Positions 26,553 to 35,278 are shown, counted from the first letter of the stretch. The stretch is DNA of 64,000 bases from Saccharopolyspora erythraea (GCF_018141105.1 NZ_CP054839.1:4402001-4466000); one strand, 5' to 3'. Numbers and translations are program-made. Notes: generated from the letters alone by a model not told the origin.

Positions 26553-27269
26553 CTACCGGTTGGGGCCGCCGACGACGCCGACCAGGATCGACCAGCCCAG
26601 CAGTCCCCGCGTCCGGGTGAGGTAGGCGGACTGGTTGGCGCGGGCCTGGGCCAGGATCTCCTGCCGCTGCGCATGGTCGGGGTTGTCCCTGGCCCAGCGG
26701 TGCGCGCTGGCCCAGTGCCCGGACTCGTAGCGGTCCCAGTCGTCGACGCTCGCCGAGACCAGCCCGGTGACCTCCACGCCGTGCTCCTCGGCGATGTGGA
26801 CCAGCTCGACCAGGCTCGGGACCTCTTCGTCGGGTTCGCCGTCGTCGAGGTGCACCTCGCCGATCGCGATGCGCCCGCCGTCCCGGACGGCGTCGCACAT
26901 CCACCCCAGCGCCGGCCGGTAGCCGTCCAGCGCGAAGCTGGCGCCGATGCAGGTGACGACGTCGTAGGCGCCCGCCTGGGCCTCGAACTCCGCGGCGGGG
27001 CCGATGACGGTGCGCACGGCGGCACCCGCCTGTTCAGCCCGCAGGACGGCGGCGGCCGCGAAGTCCTCGTTGATCTCCAGCCCGGTCACGTCGGCGCCCC
27101 GGGCGGCGAGCTCGACGTTCCACCAGCCGCGGCCGGAGCCGACGTCGAGGACCCGGTCCCCGGGCGAGACCTCGAGGTAGTCGGCCACCAGCCGCAACTT
27201 CTCCTTGCTGGCCGGGTTCTGGACGTCGTGGGTGCTCTCCACGACCGAGTAGTAGTTCACGTCTGCCAC
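26553..27269 (-). CDS. Class I SAM-dependent methyltransferase
   Basis: Protein of 238 residues with a Rossmann methyltransferase core: VLDVGSGRGWWNVEL (motif I), VTGLEINEDF (acidic loop), YDVVTCIGASFALDGYRPAL and GGRIAIGEVHLDDGEP. An inserted helical region follows (SLVELVHIAEEHGVEV), and the C-terminus ends hydrophobically (LLGWSILVGVVGG). The substrate is unknown. It lies upstream of the toroid-like gene on the same strand with a short gap, so the two are probably cotranscribed. Confidence 0.85.
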   Translation of the reverse strand: MADVNYYSVVESTHDVQNPASKEKLRLVADYLEVSPGDRVLDVGSGRGWWNVELAARGADVTGLEINEDFAAAAVLRAEQAGAAVRTVIGPAAEFEAQAGAYDVVTCIGASFALDGYRPALGWMCDAVRDGGRIAIGEVHLDDGEPDEEVPSLVELVHIAEEHGVEVTGLVSASVDDWDRYESGHWASAHRWARDNPDHAQRQEILAQARANQSAYLTRTRGLLGWSILVGVVGGPNR

Positions 27270-27313
27270 GGGTCAGCACCGTATCCCCGGCGCGGTGGTC
27301 GCCCGCCCGCCGG

Positions 27314-27562
27314 TCAGCCCTCGGACGTGCCCTCGGCGTCCAGCTCGGGCGTCATCGCGGTGAACCCGGACAGGCACCGCAAGCACGGCATGCCCGCCGG
27401 CTGGTGGGCGACCTCGGCGAGGTGGGCGGGGATCTCCAGGCCGCAGTAGGTGGGCCACGCGGCAGGCCGCACGCCGTCCGGAGGCGCGACCGACAGGTGC
27501 GCGTGGCGACGTGACTCTCCCACGACGCCCGCGGCGTAGCGGACCGACACCGTGCGGCTCAT
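27314..27562 (-). CDS. Small hypothetical protein with Cys/His spacing
   Basis: Protein of 82 residues that I do not recognise. A TYCGLE motif, two histidines (PAHLAEVAHQ) and a later MPCLRCLSG pair give a Cys-His-His-Cys-Cys arrangement that could bind zinc. The ATG at 27562 overlaps the stop of the upstream small gene (ATGA), and GAGGTGG lies 5 bases before it. Upstream extension of the frame is not needed. The translational coupling suggests a functional pair. Confidence 0.65.
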   Translation of the reverse strand: MSRTVSVRYAAGVVGESRRHAHLSVAPPDGVRPAAWPTYCGLEIPAHLAEVAHQPAGMPCLRCLSGFTAMTPELDAEGTSEG

Positions 27563-27762
27563 CGCGCCACCTCGCCGACGCGACGAGGATCGCCCAGCCA
27601 CCGCGGGTGCGGTGCCGGCGGCGGGGGTGCAGTGCGCCCGGCGGCGGGCACGGGCGTGCTCGGTGAGGACGTGATCTCTGCTCCTGGGCGGTGCGCTCCC
27701 GGAAGTGCCACCGGGGGACGATTGCGATGGGCCGTTCGGACGCGGCCGATGAACCGGACCAT
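27559..27762 (-). CDS. Small proline-rich hypothetical protein
   Basis: Short gene of 67 residues starting MVRFIGRVRTAHRNRPP, with a Pro-rich middle and the end WLGDPRRVGEVAR. The ATG is preceded by GGAGG at 8 bases, a better ribosome site than many long genes here, and the stop overlaps the next gene's ATG. Those two facts are the main support; the product is unknown and no domain is visible. A longer start 37 codons upstream exists but lacks a site. Confidence 0.5.
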   Translation of the reverse strand: MVRFIGRVRTAHRNRPPVALPGAHRPGAEITSSPSTPVPAAGRTAPPPPAPHPRWLGDPRRVGEVAR

Positions 27763-27918
27763 TGTTTCCGCCTCCGACGGCGGGGCGCGACCACCAACAC
27801 GGCATGACGCGAGAATCAGTCGGATTAGACCCGTTCGGCGTAGCGCACTCGGTTGTTGCGCCCGGTCTCGCACGCTCCGTCCGGAGCAGTCACCCGTTGA
27901 ACCGGACGCGCGGTCTCG

Positions 27919-28635
27919 TCAGAGTGAACGGACGATCAGCAGCACCGCGCTCCCGCCCGCGAGCGCCAGCACGCACGGGCGCATCCATCCGGCGTCGAGG
28001 TGGCGGCGCAGCGGACCGGAGAGCGCGAAGCCGGCGGCCATGAACGGGAGCAGCAGCAGGCTGCCGAAGATCTGCGGGCTGCCGATCTGGCCGCCCAGCC
28101 CGAGCGCCACCAGCGACAGGACGCTGCCGAAGACGATGTAGGCCGACAGCGTCGCCCGGATCCGGGGCCCGCTCTCGTGCTGGTAGAGCAGCGCGACCGG
28201 AGGCGCGCCGATCGACGAGGCGGTACCCATCGCGCCGCCCGCGAACCCGGCGGCCAGCAGCGCGGCGGGCGTCGGCTTCGGACGCCACGAGACGACCGAC
28301 AGGACCAAGCACACCAGTACCAGCACGCCGATGGTCATCGAGAACCCCCGCACCGGGAGCGCGGCGACGGCGTAGACGCCCAGCGCGGTGCCCGGCAGCC
28401 GGCCGGCCACGGCGAACGACGTGCCGCGCCAGTCGACGTGGCCGAACTCGCGGCGCATGGCCATCAGGGCCAGAACCAGCGAGGCGACCAGCAGCGGCAC
28501 CGGGACCAGCGCCCGGTCGACCAGCGTCAGCAGCGGCGCGGCGAGCAGGTTCATCCCCAGCCCGGCACCGCCCTGCACCACGGCACCGACGAGGACGACC
28601 AGTCCGGCCAGGCCGAACATCACCACCGGGGACAC
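27919..28635 (-). CDS. TauE/SafE family membrane permease
   Basis: Integral membrane protein of 238 residues with about eight helices, of the TauE/SafE (DUF81) sulfite/organosulfonate exporter family. The typical glycine-rich first helix (GAVVQGGAGLGMNLLAAP) and its counterpart in the second half (AAGFAGGAMGTASSIGAPPVALL) mark the two repeats of the fold. The exported substrate is unknown. It is divergently oriented to the lacI-type gene, with 163 bp between the starts, and could share its promoter region. Confidence 0.88.
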   Translation of the reverse strand: MSPVVMFGLAGLVVLVGAVVQGGAGLGMNLLAAPLLTLVDRALVPVPLLVASLVLALMAMRREFGHVDWRGTSFAVAGRLPGTALGVYAVAALPVRGFSMTIGVLVLVCLVLSVVSWRPKPTPAALLAAGFAGGAMGTASSIGAPPVALLYQHESGPRIRATLSAYIVFGSVLSLVALGLGGQIGSPQIFGSLLLLPFMAAGFALSGPLRRHLDAGWMRPCVLALAGGSAVLLIVRSL

Positions 28636-28798
28636 CGACGTCCTTCCTCACCTGGGACGGGACCGGTCGCACACCCGCGGCGACAGGGGGAGGTGCCGCC
28701 GGTGCGCGACCGGTGGATCAAGGCTACACCTGCTGTTTCGCGCCGCTAAGGGTCGCGTCCGGCGTCCCGCCGCCCGGACCAACGGCGACAATGGCCGC

Positions 28799-29794
28799 AT
28801 GGAACAGGCGCCCCGGAGGCCCACGATCAAGGACGTGGCGCGCTCCGCCGGAGTTTCGTACCAGACCGTCTCGCGGGCGATGAACGACAAGGCCGACATC
28901 GATCCGCGGACCAAGCGGCGGGTGCTGGCGGCCGCCGACGCGCTCGGCTACCGGCCCAGCCGGTTCGCCCGCGGTCTGGTGAACCCGGGTTCCACCACCC
29001 TCGGCCTGGTGGTGCCCGACGTGGGCAACCCGTTCTTCCCCGAGGTCATCGCAGGCGTGATCGGCGCAGCGTCGCGGCGGGGCTGGCACGTCGTCGTGGT
29101 CAGCGGCGAGGGCAGGCCCGAGCAGGGCGCGCGGCTGCTGAGCTCGCTCACCGCGCAGGTGGACGCGGTGGTGGGGTACCTGGACCGGACCGACACCGAC
29201 GAGTGGACCGCGCGGGTGCCGCTGGTGCTGCTGGACCAGGAGCACCCGGTCGCCGGGTCGGGGGCGGTCGCGGTGGACGTCGACGCGGGCGTGCGGGCGG
29301 GTCTCGGGCACCTGCTCGACTCCGGCCACGACGTCATCGGGATGATCGACTGCGACGCGGGTTGCGACCGCAGCCAACGCCGGCGGACGTTCCTCGACGT
29401 GCTGCGCGAGCGCGGTACCGGCGGCGCGGAAACCTACGTCGAACGCGGCGAGCAGTCGGCCGACGGAGGAGCCGCCGCCGCTCGGCGGCTCCTCGCCAGG
29501 CACCCCGAGATCACCGCGGTGTTCGCGTTCAACGACCTGGTGGCGGTGGGCGCGTTGCGGGCGTTGCGCACCAGCGGGTTGCGCGTGCCGCAGGACTGCG
29601 CGGTGCTCGGCTTCGACGGCCTGGCGCTGGGCGACTGGGTCGAACCGAGGCTCACCACGGTGCGCATCGACAAGAACCGCCTCGGCGAGCTGGCGATGCG
29701 GGAGATCGGGAGGCTGCTGGAAGACCCGTCGGCGAAGACCTCGGAACCGAGGCCCGTGCTCACGCCGGAACTGGTGGTCCGCGAGTCGGCCTGA
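28799..29794 (+). CDS. LacI family transcriptional regulator
   Basis: Repressor of 331 residues. The N-terminal helix-turn-helix reads PTIKDVARSAGVSYQTVSRAMN, with the LacI hinge RPSRFARGLVNPGS after it; the periplasmic-binding-type effector domain includes LGLVVPDVGNPFFPEVIAG and VFAFNDLVAVGALRAL. ATG at 28799 is the only sensible start before the HTH; its ribosome site is weak. The next gene downstream is an MFS transporter whose promoter carries a long LacI-type palindrome, so this is probably its regulator. The effector is likely a sugar or nucleoside, but unproven. Confidence 0.92.
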   Translation: MEQAPRRPTIKDVARSAGVSYQTVSRAMNDKADIDPRTKRRVLAAADALGYRPSRFARGLVNPGSTTLGLVVPDVGNPFFPEVIAGVIGAASRRGWHVVVVSGEGRPEQGARLLSSLTAQVDAVVGYLDRTDTDEWTARVPLVLLDQEHPVAGSGAVAVDVDAGVRAGLGHLLDSGHDVIGMIDCDAGCDRSQRRRTFLDVLRERGTGGAETYVERGEQSADGGAAAARRLLARHPEITAVFAFNDLVAVGALRALRTSGLRVPQDCAVLGFDGLALGDWVEPRLTTVRIDKNRLGELAMREIGRLLEDPSAKTSEPRPVLTPELVVRESA

Positions 29795-29872
29795 CGCGAT
29801 CGGGCCCCCACCGGGGCTGAGTCCGCTCGGGAACAGGCATGGTCCTTCAGCGGGCCCAGCGCGCTTATGTCA

Positions 29873-29902
29873 TTGACAGCCCAACGGGCTGCGGGCAATG
29901 CT
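29873..29902 (+). promoter_or_regulatory. Putative promoter of the MFS gene
   Basis: A perfect -35 hexamer TTGACA (29873-29878), an 18-base spacer and AATGCT (29897-29902) as a poor -10. The operator starts immediately after, which fits repression. Confidence 0.45.
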
Positions 29903-29926
29903 GTGAACGTTCACGTGAACGTTCAC
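29903..29926. promoter_or_regulatory. LacI-type operator, 24-bp perfect palindrome
   Basis: Two TGAACGTTCA palindromes placed side by side form a perfect 24-bp palindrome; each half is GTGAACGTTCAC. It lies right after the putative -10 and 17 bases before the MFS start. LacI-family operators typically have a central CG, as these do. Confidence 0.8.
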
Positions 29927-29943
29927 GGAGCGACTGCCGACCC

Positions 29944-31182
29944 ATGCCGACCGAAGTCGCCGCCGACCGGCGGTTGTTCACACCCGCCGACGTGGTCGCG
30001 GCGTGCGCGGGGTTCGCCCTGATCGGCGCGTTGCAGGCGCTATACGGCCCCGCTATCCCGGCGCTGCGCCACGACTACGGCCTCGGCCCCGCCGCGGCGG
30101 GCCTGGCGCTCAGCGCGCACTTCGTCGGCGGCCTGGCCGGAGTGCTGCTGTTCCACCGCGCGTTCGGCAGGCACGGCAACCGGCTCCTGCTCGGAGCCTC
30201 GTACGCGGCGATGGCGGTGGGGATCGTCGGCTTCGTGCTGTCGCCGTCCTGGCCGCTGGCGCTGGTCGGCGCGCTGGTGGCCGGGCTCGGCTACGGCGGT
30301 GTCGACTACGGCCTCAACCACCTGTTCGCGCTGGGTTTCCAGCGACGCGGCACGGCGATGCTCAACGTCCTCAACGGTTTCTTCGGCGTGGGCTCGGTGC
30401 TGGGACCCGCGCTGCTGTCCGTCGCCGGAGCCGAGAACTACGCGCCGGTGTTCGCCGGCTTCGCCGTCCTTGCGGCGGTGCTGGTCTTCGCGCTGGGGGG
30501 AGTCGGCGACCGCTGGCAGCCGGAGTCCCACGTCGAGGCGGGGACGCCGCGTTCCGGCGCGCTGCGCCGCAGCCTGGTGATGGTGGTCGCCTTCGTCGTG
30601 CTCTACGTGCTCAACGTGGGCGTCGAAGCCGGTGTGGGCGGCTGGGAACCGACGCACCTGGAGTTCGCGGGCTACACCGCGGAGTCGGCCGCGCTGGCGA
30701 CGGCGGTGTTCTGGCTGATGATGACGGTGAGCCGGTTCCTGGTCGTGCCGCTGACCCTGCGCCTGTCCGAGGCGACGATCGTCGCGGGTTGCTGCGCGGG
30801 GATGGCGCTGTGCCTGGGACTGGCGGTCGTACCCGCGTTGAGCCCGTGGGCCTACGCGGGGGTGGGCCTGTTCATCGGGCCGGTGTTCCCGACCGGCCTC
30901 CCGTGGCTCTACCGCAGCACGCCGGGAGCCGCGGGAGCAGGCGCCCACGTCGTGGCGGCCTCGATGGTCGGCGGGGTGCTCTTCCCGCCGCTGCTGGGAA
31001 AGCTCATCGAGCTGTGGACGCCCGTCTCCGCGCCGGTCGCCCTCTTCGGCGTCAACGGGCTGTGCCTGGCCGTGGTCTGGTGGATCTGGTGGCGGACCGC
31101 GGACGTCCGTCGCCCGCGGCCCGGTGCTCAGTTGGTCGACAGACCGAAGCGGACCTGCGGCCACACCACCGACCAGGGCTGA
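29944..31182 (+). CDS. MFS transporter regulated by the adjacent LacI protein
   Basis: Major facilitator with 412 residues and about 12 helices; the central loop after helix 6 contains GGVGDRWQPESH. The N-terminal half has ALIGALQALYGPAIPALRHDYGL and GLGYGGVDYGLNHLF, and the fold resembles fucose/glucose-type permeases, though the substrate is not identifiable. ATG at 29944 (MPTEVAADRR) is used; the upstream frame runs through the operator. The last 55 bases overlap the 3' end of the convergent glycosyltransferase gene. Confidence 0.87.
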   Translation: MPTEVAADRRLFTPADVVAACAGFALIGALQALYGPAIPALRHDYGLGPAAAGLALSAHFVGGLAGVLLFHRAFGRHGNRLLLGASYAAMAVGIVGFVLSPSWPLALVGALVAGLGYGGVDYGLNHLFALGFQRRGTAMLNVLNGFFGVGSVLGPALLSVAGAENYAPVFAGFAVLAAVLVFALGGVGDRWQPESHVEAGTPRSGALRRSLVMVVAFVVLYVLNVGVEAGVGGWEPTHLEFAGYTAESAALATAVFWLMMTVSRFLVVPLTLRLSEATIVAGCCAGMALCLGLAVVPALSPWAYAGVGLFIGPVFPTGLPWLYRSTPGAAGAGAHVVAASMVGGVLFPPLLGKLIELWTPVSAPVALFGVNGLCLAVVWWIWWRTADVRRPRPGAQLVDRPKRTCGHTTDQG

Positions 31183-32579
31183 GTGCGGTCCTCGAACAGC
31201 CACAGCTGCACGGCCGGGTCCACCGGACGAGACCGGGCGAAGTAGGGGCGGAGCCGGTCGGCGTCGCCTGCCGATGCGTAGAGGACGTTCTCGGCGCTCT
31301 CCGGTGGAGCCCCGAAGTACCAGTACCCGCGGTGCGGGCTGTAGGAGCCGGGCAGGCCGAGCTCCTCGGCGTAGTGGTCGAGAGTCGCGGCGGTCGGGTA
31401 GATCTCGGTGACGATGGCCGTGCGGTCGCGCGTCTGCGGTGGCAGCGCGTGGTAGGCGGCCGCGACCGGTTCCACCGCCGGGCGCGTGGTGACCGCACCG
31501 CTGCTGGCGACGATCAGGGCGAGCATCCCGGCGGTGGCTGCCGCGGAAAGCGCGTAGCAGGGCCACGCGACCCACCGCCACCACCTGGCGAGGTCGCGGC
31601 GGGCGAGCTCCACCGCGGCCACCGCGAACAGCGGGCCGAACATCCCCGCGGTGTAGTAGGAGCGCCCGTCCACGACCAGGCACAGCACCAGGACCGCGGC
31701 GAACGCCACGGCGAGGAACCGGTACGGCCGCAGCGTGTCCGAACGCGACAGCCGCCAGAGCGCGTAGCCGAGGAAGAACGATCCGACCAGTCCCGCGTGC
31801 ACCGGCATGGCGGTGATGAGGTCCAGCCGGTTCGCCTCGGCGCCGACGACCTGTGTGAACTCCAGGTACGGCCACCCGTTGAGCGCCTGCCAGACCAGGG
31901 TCGGAACCGTCACCAGCACGGCGATTCCGGCTCCGACCCACAGCAGCGGACGCCGGAGCAGGTCGCGCGGTCCGCACGCGAGAACGGCCACGCCGAGCCC
32001 GATCCACAGCAGCGGCACCAGGAACTTGGTCTGCAGCGCCAACGCCGTGACGATCCCCGCCCACAGCAGGGGGCGGTCGTCATCGGCGCCCTGCTCCCGC
32101 AACCTGGTCCACCGGATGACGAGCCAGCCGATGACCAGCCACCAGAACGGGTCCAGCGTGTAGGTGGCCAGCCAGTGAGCCGAGGACACCAGCCACGGCG
32201 AGACCGCGTACGCGCCCGCGGCGAGCACCTGGGCCCGGCGGCCGCCGCCGAGCTCGCGGGCGATCTGCGCGGTCACCACCACGCCGAGCGCGGCGGTGAG
32301 GGTCGCCGGCAGGCGCAGCAGCACCGGCGAGTCCGGCACCAGGGCGTCCAACCCCGCCGCCAGCACCGGGACCAGCCACGGCTGGTCGGCGTAGCCCCAG
32401 GCCGCATGCCGTCCGGCCGCCACGAAGTACAGCTCGTCGAACCAGTAGCCGCCGACGGCGCTCGTCGCCAGCAGCACCACCCCGACCACGCCCGCCATCG
32501 CGAGCACCGGAACACGTTCCGGCGCGGGCAGCTCCGCTCGCCGCATCCCGGACGTTTCCACCACCGACCGCATCACCAT
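31128..32579 (-). CDS. Glycosyltransferase family 39-like membrane protein
   Basis: Polytopic protein of 483 residues of the dolichyl-phosphate mannose / ArnT-type GT-C superfamily. The first extracytoplasmic loop has GGYWFDELYFVAAGRHAAWGYADQP, shown here in part as YWFDELYF, with the acidic pair expected at the catalytic site. About eleven helices follow, then a soluble C-terminal part with HRGYWYFG. Such enzymes transfer sugars from polyprenyl phosphates. ATG at 32579 and ATG at 32573 are both preceded by GAGGACGAGGAG. Its end overlaps the MFS gene by 55 bases. Confidence 0.87.
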   Translation of the reverse strand: MVMRSVVETSGMRRAELPAPERVPVLAMAGVVGVVLLATSAVGGYWFDELYFVAAGRHAAWGYADQPWLVPVLAAGLDALVPDSPVLLRLPATLTAALGVVVTAQIARELGGGRRAQVLAAGAYAVSPWLVSSAHWLATYTLDPFWWLVIGWLVIRWTRLREQGADDDRPLLWAGIVTALALQTKFLVPLLWIGLGVAVLACGPRDLLRRPLLWVGAGIAVLVTVPTLVWQALNGWPYLEFTQVVGAEANRLDLITAMPVHAGLVGSFFLGYALWRLSRSDTLRPYRFLAVAFAAVLVLCLVVDGRSYYTAGMFGPLFAVAAVELARRDLARWWRWVAWPCYALSAAATAGMLALIVASSGAVTTRPAVEPVAAAYHALPPQTRDRTAIVTEIYPTAATLDHYAEELGLPGSYSPHRGYWYFGAPPESAENVLYASAGDADRLRPYFARSRPVDPAVQLWLFEDRTQPWSVVWPQVRFGLSTN

Positions 32580-32691
32580 CTCCTCGTCCTCGGCTCCGGT
32601 GGCCGAGCCTGGCCGGTCCGGCGGCGACGGCACATCGGTCCACCGGCGAGGAGGACTGGACCGAAGTCGATCGCTGCCGGCCGGAGGTCGG

Positions 32692-33921
32692 ATGCCCCGG
32701 CCGGCCGGGCGGCCCTGGTGTCGGGGCATGCGCAGGGCTTGCCGGCCGGGACGATCCACCAGGGACTGGGTGGTCGACACCGTGTTGTTCGTGCTGGTCC
32801 TGGGCGCCGGGCCGGTGCTGAGCTCCGGCTGGTTCGGCGGTGATGCGCCGATGACGCGGTCGCACGTCCTGGACCTGGGGCTGGGCGTGCCGGCATGCGT
32901 GGCGCTGTGGTGGCGCACGCGCTGGCCGGTGCACATCGCGGTCGCGCTGAGCACGATCTCGGTGTTCTCGCCCGCGGCCGATCCCGCCTGCGCCGCAGCG
33001 CTTTTCACGGTCGCCGTGCACCGGGGAGGAGGCACCGTCGCGGCGGTCGCCGTGGTGAACCTGCTCACCCCGCTGCTCCGGATGCTGTTCGAACCCGACG
33101 AACGGTACCCGTGGTGGGTGCCTCCGGTGTTCACCCTCTTCGGGACGGCCGTGGTGATCTCGTGGGGGATGTGGGTGCGCGCCCGGCGCCAGCTGGTGGA
33201 GTCGCTGGCCGAGCGGGCCCGCCGCGCCGAGTCCGAGCAGCGGCTGCGGATCGAGCAGGCCCGCCGCGGCGAGCGGACCAGGATCGCCCGCGAGATGCAC
33301 GACACGCTCGCGCACCGGATCTCCCTGCTGAGCATGCACGCCGGTGCCCTGGAGTTCCGGCCGGACGCGCCCGCCGAGGACATCTCGCGGGCGGCGGGGG
33401 TCATCCGCAGGAGCTCCCACCAGGCGTTGCGGGACCTGCGCGACGTCCTGGCCGTGTTGCGGGAGGGAGATCTCGACGAGAATCCCGACCGCCCGCAACC
33501 CGGACTCGCCGACCTCGGCGAGCTGGTGGACAGCGCCCGCGAAGCGGGTGCCCGCGTGGACGAGGACTTCCGCTTCGCCGACCTCGGCGAGGTGCCCGAC
33601 ACCGTGGGCCGCAACGCCTATCGGATCGTCCAGGAGGCGCTCACCAACGCCCGCAAGCACGCACCGCGGCGACCGGTGCGGCTGCGGGTCAGCGGTGAGC
33701 CGGGTCCGGGGATCCGGATCGAGGTGCGCAATCCGGTGGCGCGCCGGGTGAGCGGGATACCGGGCTCCGGCACCGGTCTGGTCGGCCTCTCCGAACGCGC
33801 GAACCTGGCGGGTGGCAGTCTGGAGCACGGTGTGACCGCCGACGGCGAGTTCCGGCTGTCGGCATGGCTGCCGTTCGACGGTTCACCGGAAGCGGAAGGC
33901 GAAGGCGATCCGCCGGCGTGA
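32692..33921 (+). CDS. NarL-type sensor histidine kinase
   Basis: Two-component sensor of 409 residues. N-terminal membrane helices (about 30-160) with short loops are followed by a coiled coil (RRQLVESLAERARRAESEQR) and a HisKA_3 dimerisation domain with phospho-acceptor His203 in REMHDTLAHRIS. The HATPase domain has NAYRIVQEALTNARKHA and GTGLVGLSERANLAGG. ATG at 32692 has GGAGG 4 bases upstream. The response regulator gene begins 41 bp downstream. The stimulus is unknown; the divergent glycosyltransferase hints at a cell-envelope link. Confidence 0.92.
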   Translation: MPRPAGRPWCRGMRRACRPGRSTRDWVVDTVLFVLVLGAGPVLSSGWFGGDAPMTRSHVLDLGLGVPACVALWWRTRWPVHIAVALSTISVFSPAADPACAAALFTVAVHRGGGTVAAVAVVNLLTPLLRMLFEPDERYPWWVPPVFTLFGTAVVISWGMWVRARRQLVESLAERARRAESEQRLRIEQARRGERTRIAREMHDTLAHRISLLSMHAGALEFRPDAPAEDISRAAGVIRRSSHQALRDLRDVLAVLREGDLDENPDRPQPGLADLGELVDSAREAGARVDEDFRFADLGEVPDTVGRNAYRIVQEALTNARKHAPRRPVRLRVSGEPGPGIRIEVRNPVARRVSGIPGSGTGLVGLSERANLAGGSLEHGVTADGEFRLSAWLPFDGSPEAEGEGDPPA

Positions 33922-33962
33922 CCGGACCCGGCCGCACCGGCCGGAGGCCGATGGGGAGTGCG

Positions 33963-34622
33963 ATGACCGAGGCGATCAGGGTGCTGGTCGTGGATGACGA
34001 CGCGCTGGTGCGCGCCGGCCTGTCGATGATGCTGGGTGGCCTGGACGACATCACGATCGTCGCCGAGGCCGCCGATGGCAGCGAGGTCGGCGCCGCGGTC
34101 GACCGGCACCGCCCGCACGTGGTGCTGATGGACATCCGGATGCCCAAAGTGGACGGTCTGGCCGCGACCGAGGCGTTGCGCGCCAGGGCCGATGCCCCGG
34201 AGGTCATCGTGCTCACCACCTTCGACGCCGACGAGCACGTGCTGCGCGCCCTGCGCGCGGGAGCGAGCGGCTTCGTGCTCAAGGACACCGCACCCGCCGA
34301 GATCGTGCAGGCGGTCCGTAGCGTCGCGCGCGGCGACCCGGCTCTGTCCCCGGCGGTGACCCGCAGGTTGATGGACCAGGTCAGCGGCGGGCCGGTGCGC
34401 GACCAGCGGCGACGCGCCCGCGAACGGCTCGACCAGCTCAGCGACCGGGAGCGCGACGTCGCGGTCGCGATCGGGATGGGCCGCTCCAACGCCGAGATCG
34501 CAGGCGAGCTGTACATGAGCGTGGGCACGGTCAAGGCGCACATCACCCGGGTGCTGGCCAAGCTCGACCTGAACAACCGCGTGCAGGTCGCCCTGCTCGT
34601 GCACGACGCCGGCCTGGTCTGA
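33963..34622 (+). CDS. NarL/LuxR-type response regulator
   Basis: Regulator of 219 residues paired with the upstream kinase. The receiver domain (about 5-120) begins IRVLVVDDDALVRAGL, the phospho-acceptor is Asp57 in VLMDIRMPKVDG, and VLTTFDADEHVL supplies the switch threonine. The C-terminal LuxR-type HTH (about 155-215) reads LSDRERDVAVAIGMGRSNAEIA and MSVGTVKAHITRVLAKL. ATG at 33963 has GGGGAG 5 bases upstream; ATG at 33951 is a possible longer start. Confidence 0.95.
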   Translation: MTEAIRVLVVDDDALVRAGLSMMLGGLDDITIVAEAADGSEVGAAVDRHRPHVVLMDIRMPKVDGLAATEALRARADAPEVIVLTTFDADEHVLRALRAGASGFVLKDTAPAEIVQAVRSVARGDPALSPAVTRRLMDQVSGGPVRDQRRRARERLDQLSDRERDVAVAIGMGRSNAEIAGELYMSVGTVKAHITRVLAKLDLNNRVQVALLVHDAGLV

Positions 34623-34725
34623 CCGACGCGGTCAGGGGCTCACCGCGCCTGGAACGTGCGGCGGTAGGCAGCGGCAGGCTGGCTTGCACGCGCTGCGCGA
34701 CCAGCACCGGACAAGCTCGGTGCCG

Positions 34726-35190
34726 TCAGCGCGTCGCGCGACTGCTGAGGCGGTCGAGGAACTCGGCCTGTGCCGGGACCAGCTTGCGGCGCGCGGTCTC
34801 GGGGGCGAACCACTCCGCGCGGTCGACCTCGGGGAAGCGCTGGGTCCTGCCGGAGCGGGGCGGCCACTGCATCTCGAACTCGTTGCTGGTCAGCCGCGAG
34901 ACGTCGAAGTCGCCCTCGGCAGCCCACGCGACCACGACCTTGCCGGACTTCTGCCTGACGGTGCCGAGCTCGATGAGCTCCTCGTCGGACAGCACCAGTC
35001 CGGTCTCCTCACACAGCTCGCGGATTGCGGCGGCTCGCGGGTCGTCGCCCTCCTCGTACTCGCCCTTGGGGATCGACCAGGCGCCCTCGTCCTTGTTCTT
35101 CCAGAAAGGCCCGCCCGGATGCACGAGCAGGACTTCGAGCTCGTCGTCCCGGACCCGGTACAGCACTACCCCCGCACTGCGCTTGCCCAC
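34726..35190 (-). CDS. NUDIX hydrolase
   Basis: Protein of 154 residues. The segment SAGVVLYRVRDDELEVLLVHPGGPFW starts the fold, and the NUDIX box G-EYEEG-D-DPRAAAI-REL-C-EE-T-GL has Asp in place of the first conserved Glu; the metal-binding REL-EE core is intact. The family hydrolyses nucleoside diphosphate-linked compounds; the HPGGPFW type is close to diadenosine or NTP pyrophosphohydrolases. GTG at 35190 has GGGAGG 5 bases upstream. It is divergent from the dinB-type gene, with 88 bp between the starts. Confidence 0.87.
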   Translation of the reverse strand: MGKRSAGVVLYRVRDDELEVLLVHPGGPFWKNKDEGAWSIPKGEYEEGDDPRAAAIRELCEETGLVLSDEELIELGTVRQKSGKVVVAWAAEGDFDVSRLTSNEFEMQWPPRSGRTQRFPEVDRAEWFAPETARRKLVPAQAEFLDRLSSRATR

Positions 35191-35278
35191 TGGCGCCTCC
35201 CGGTCTCGCCGACGGCCTGAGGATAGGTCGCGCGATCGCCGGAGTGCCGCGCGGAGCGGGATCGGGGACCCTGGGCGG

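Noticed and set aside
30003-32843. Open frame of 946 codons spanning the MFS and glycosyltransferase genes
   Set aside because: Runs through two recognisable membrane protein genes in a wrong frame, Arg/Gly-rich, no ribosome site.
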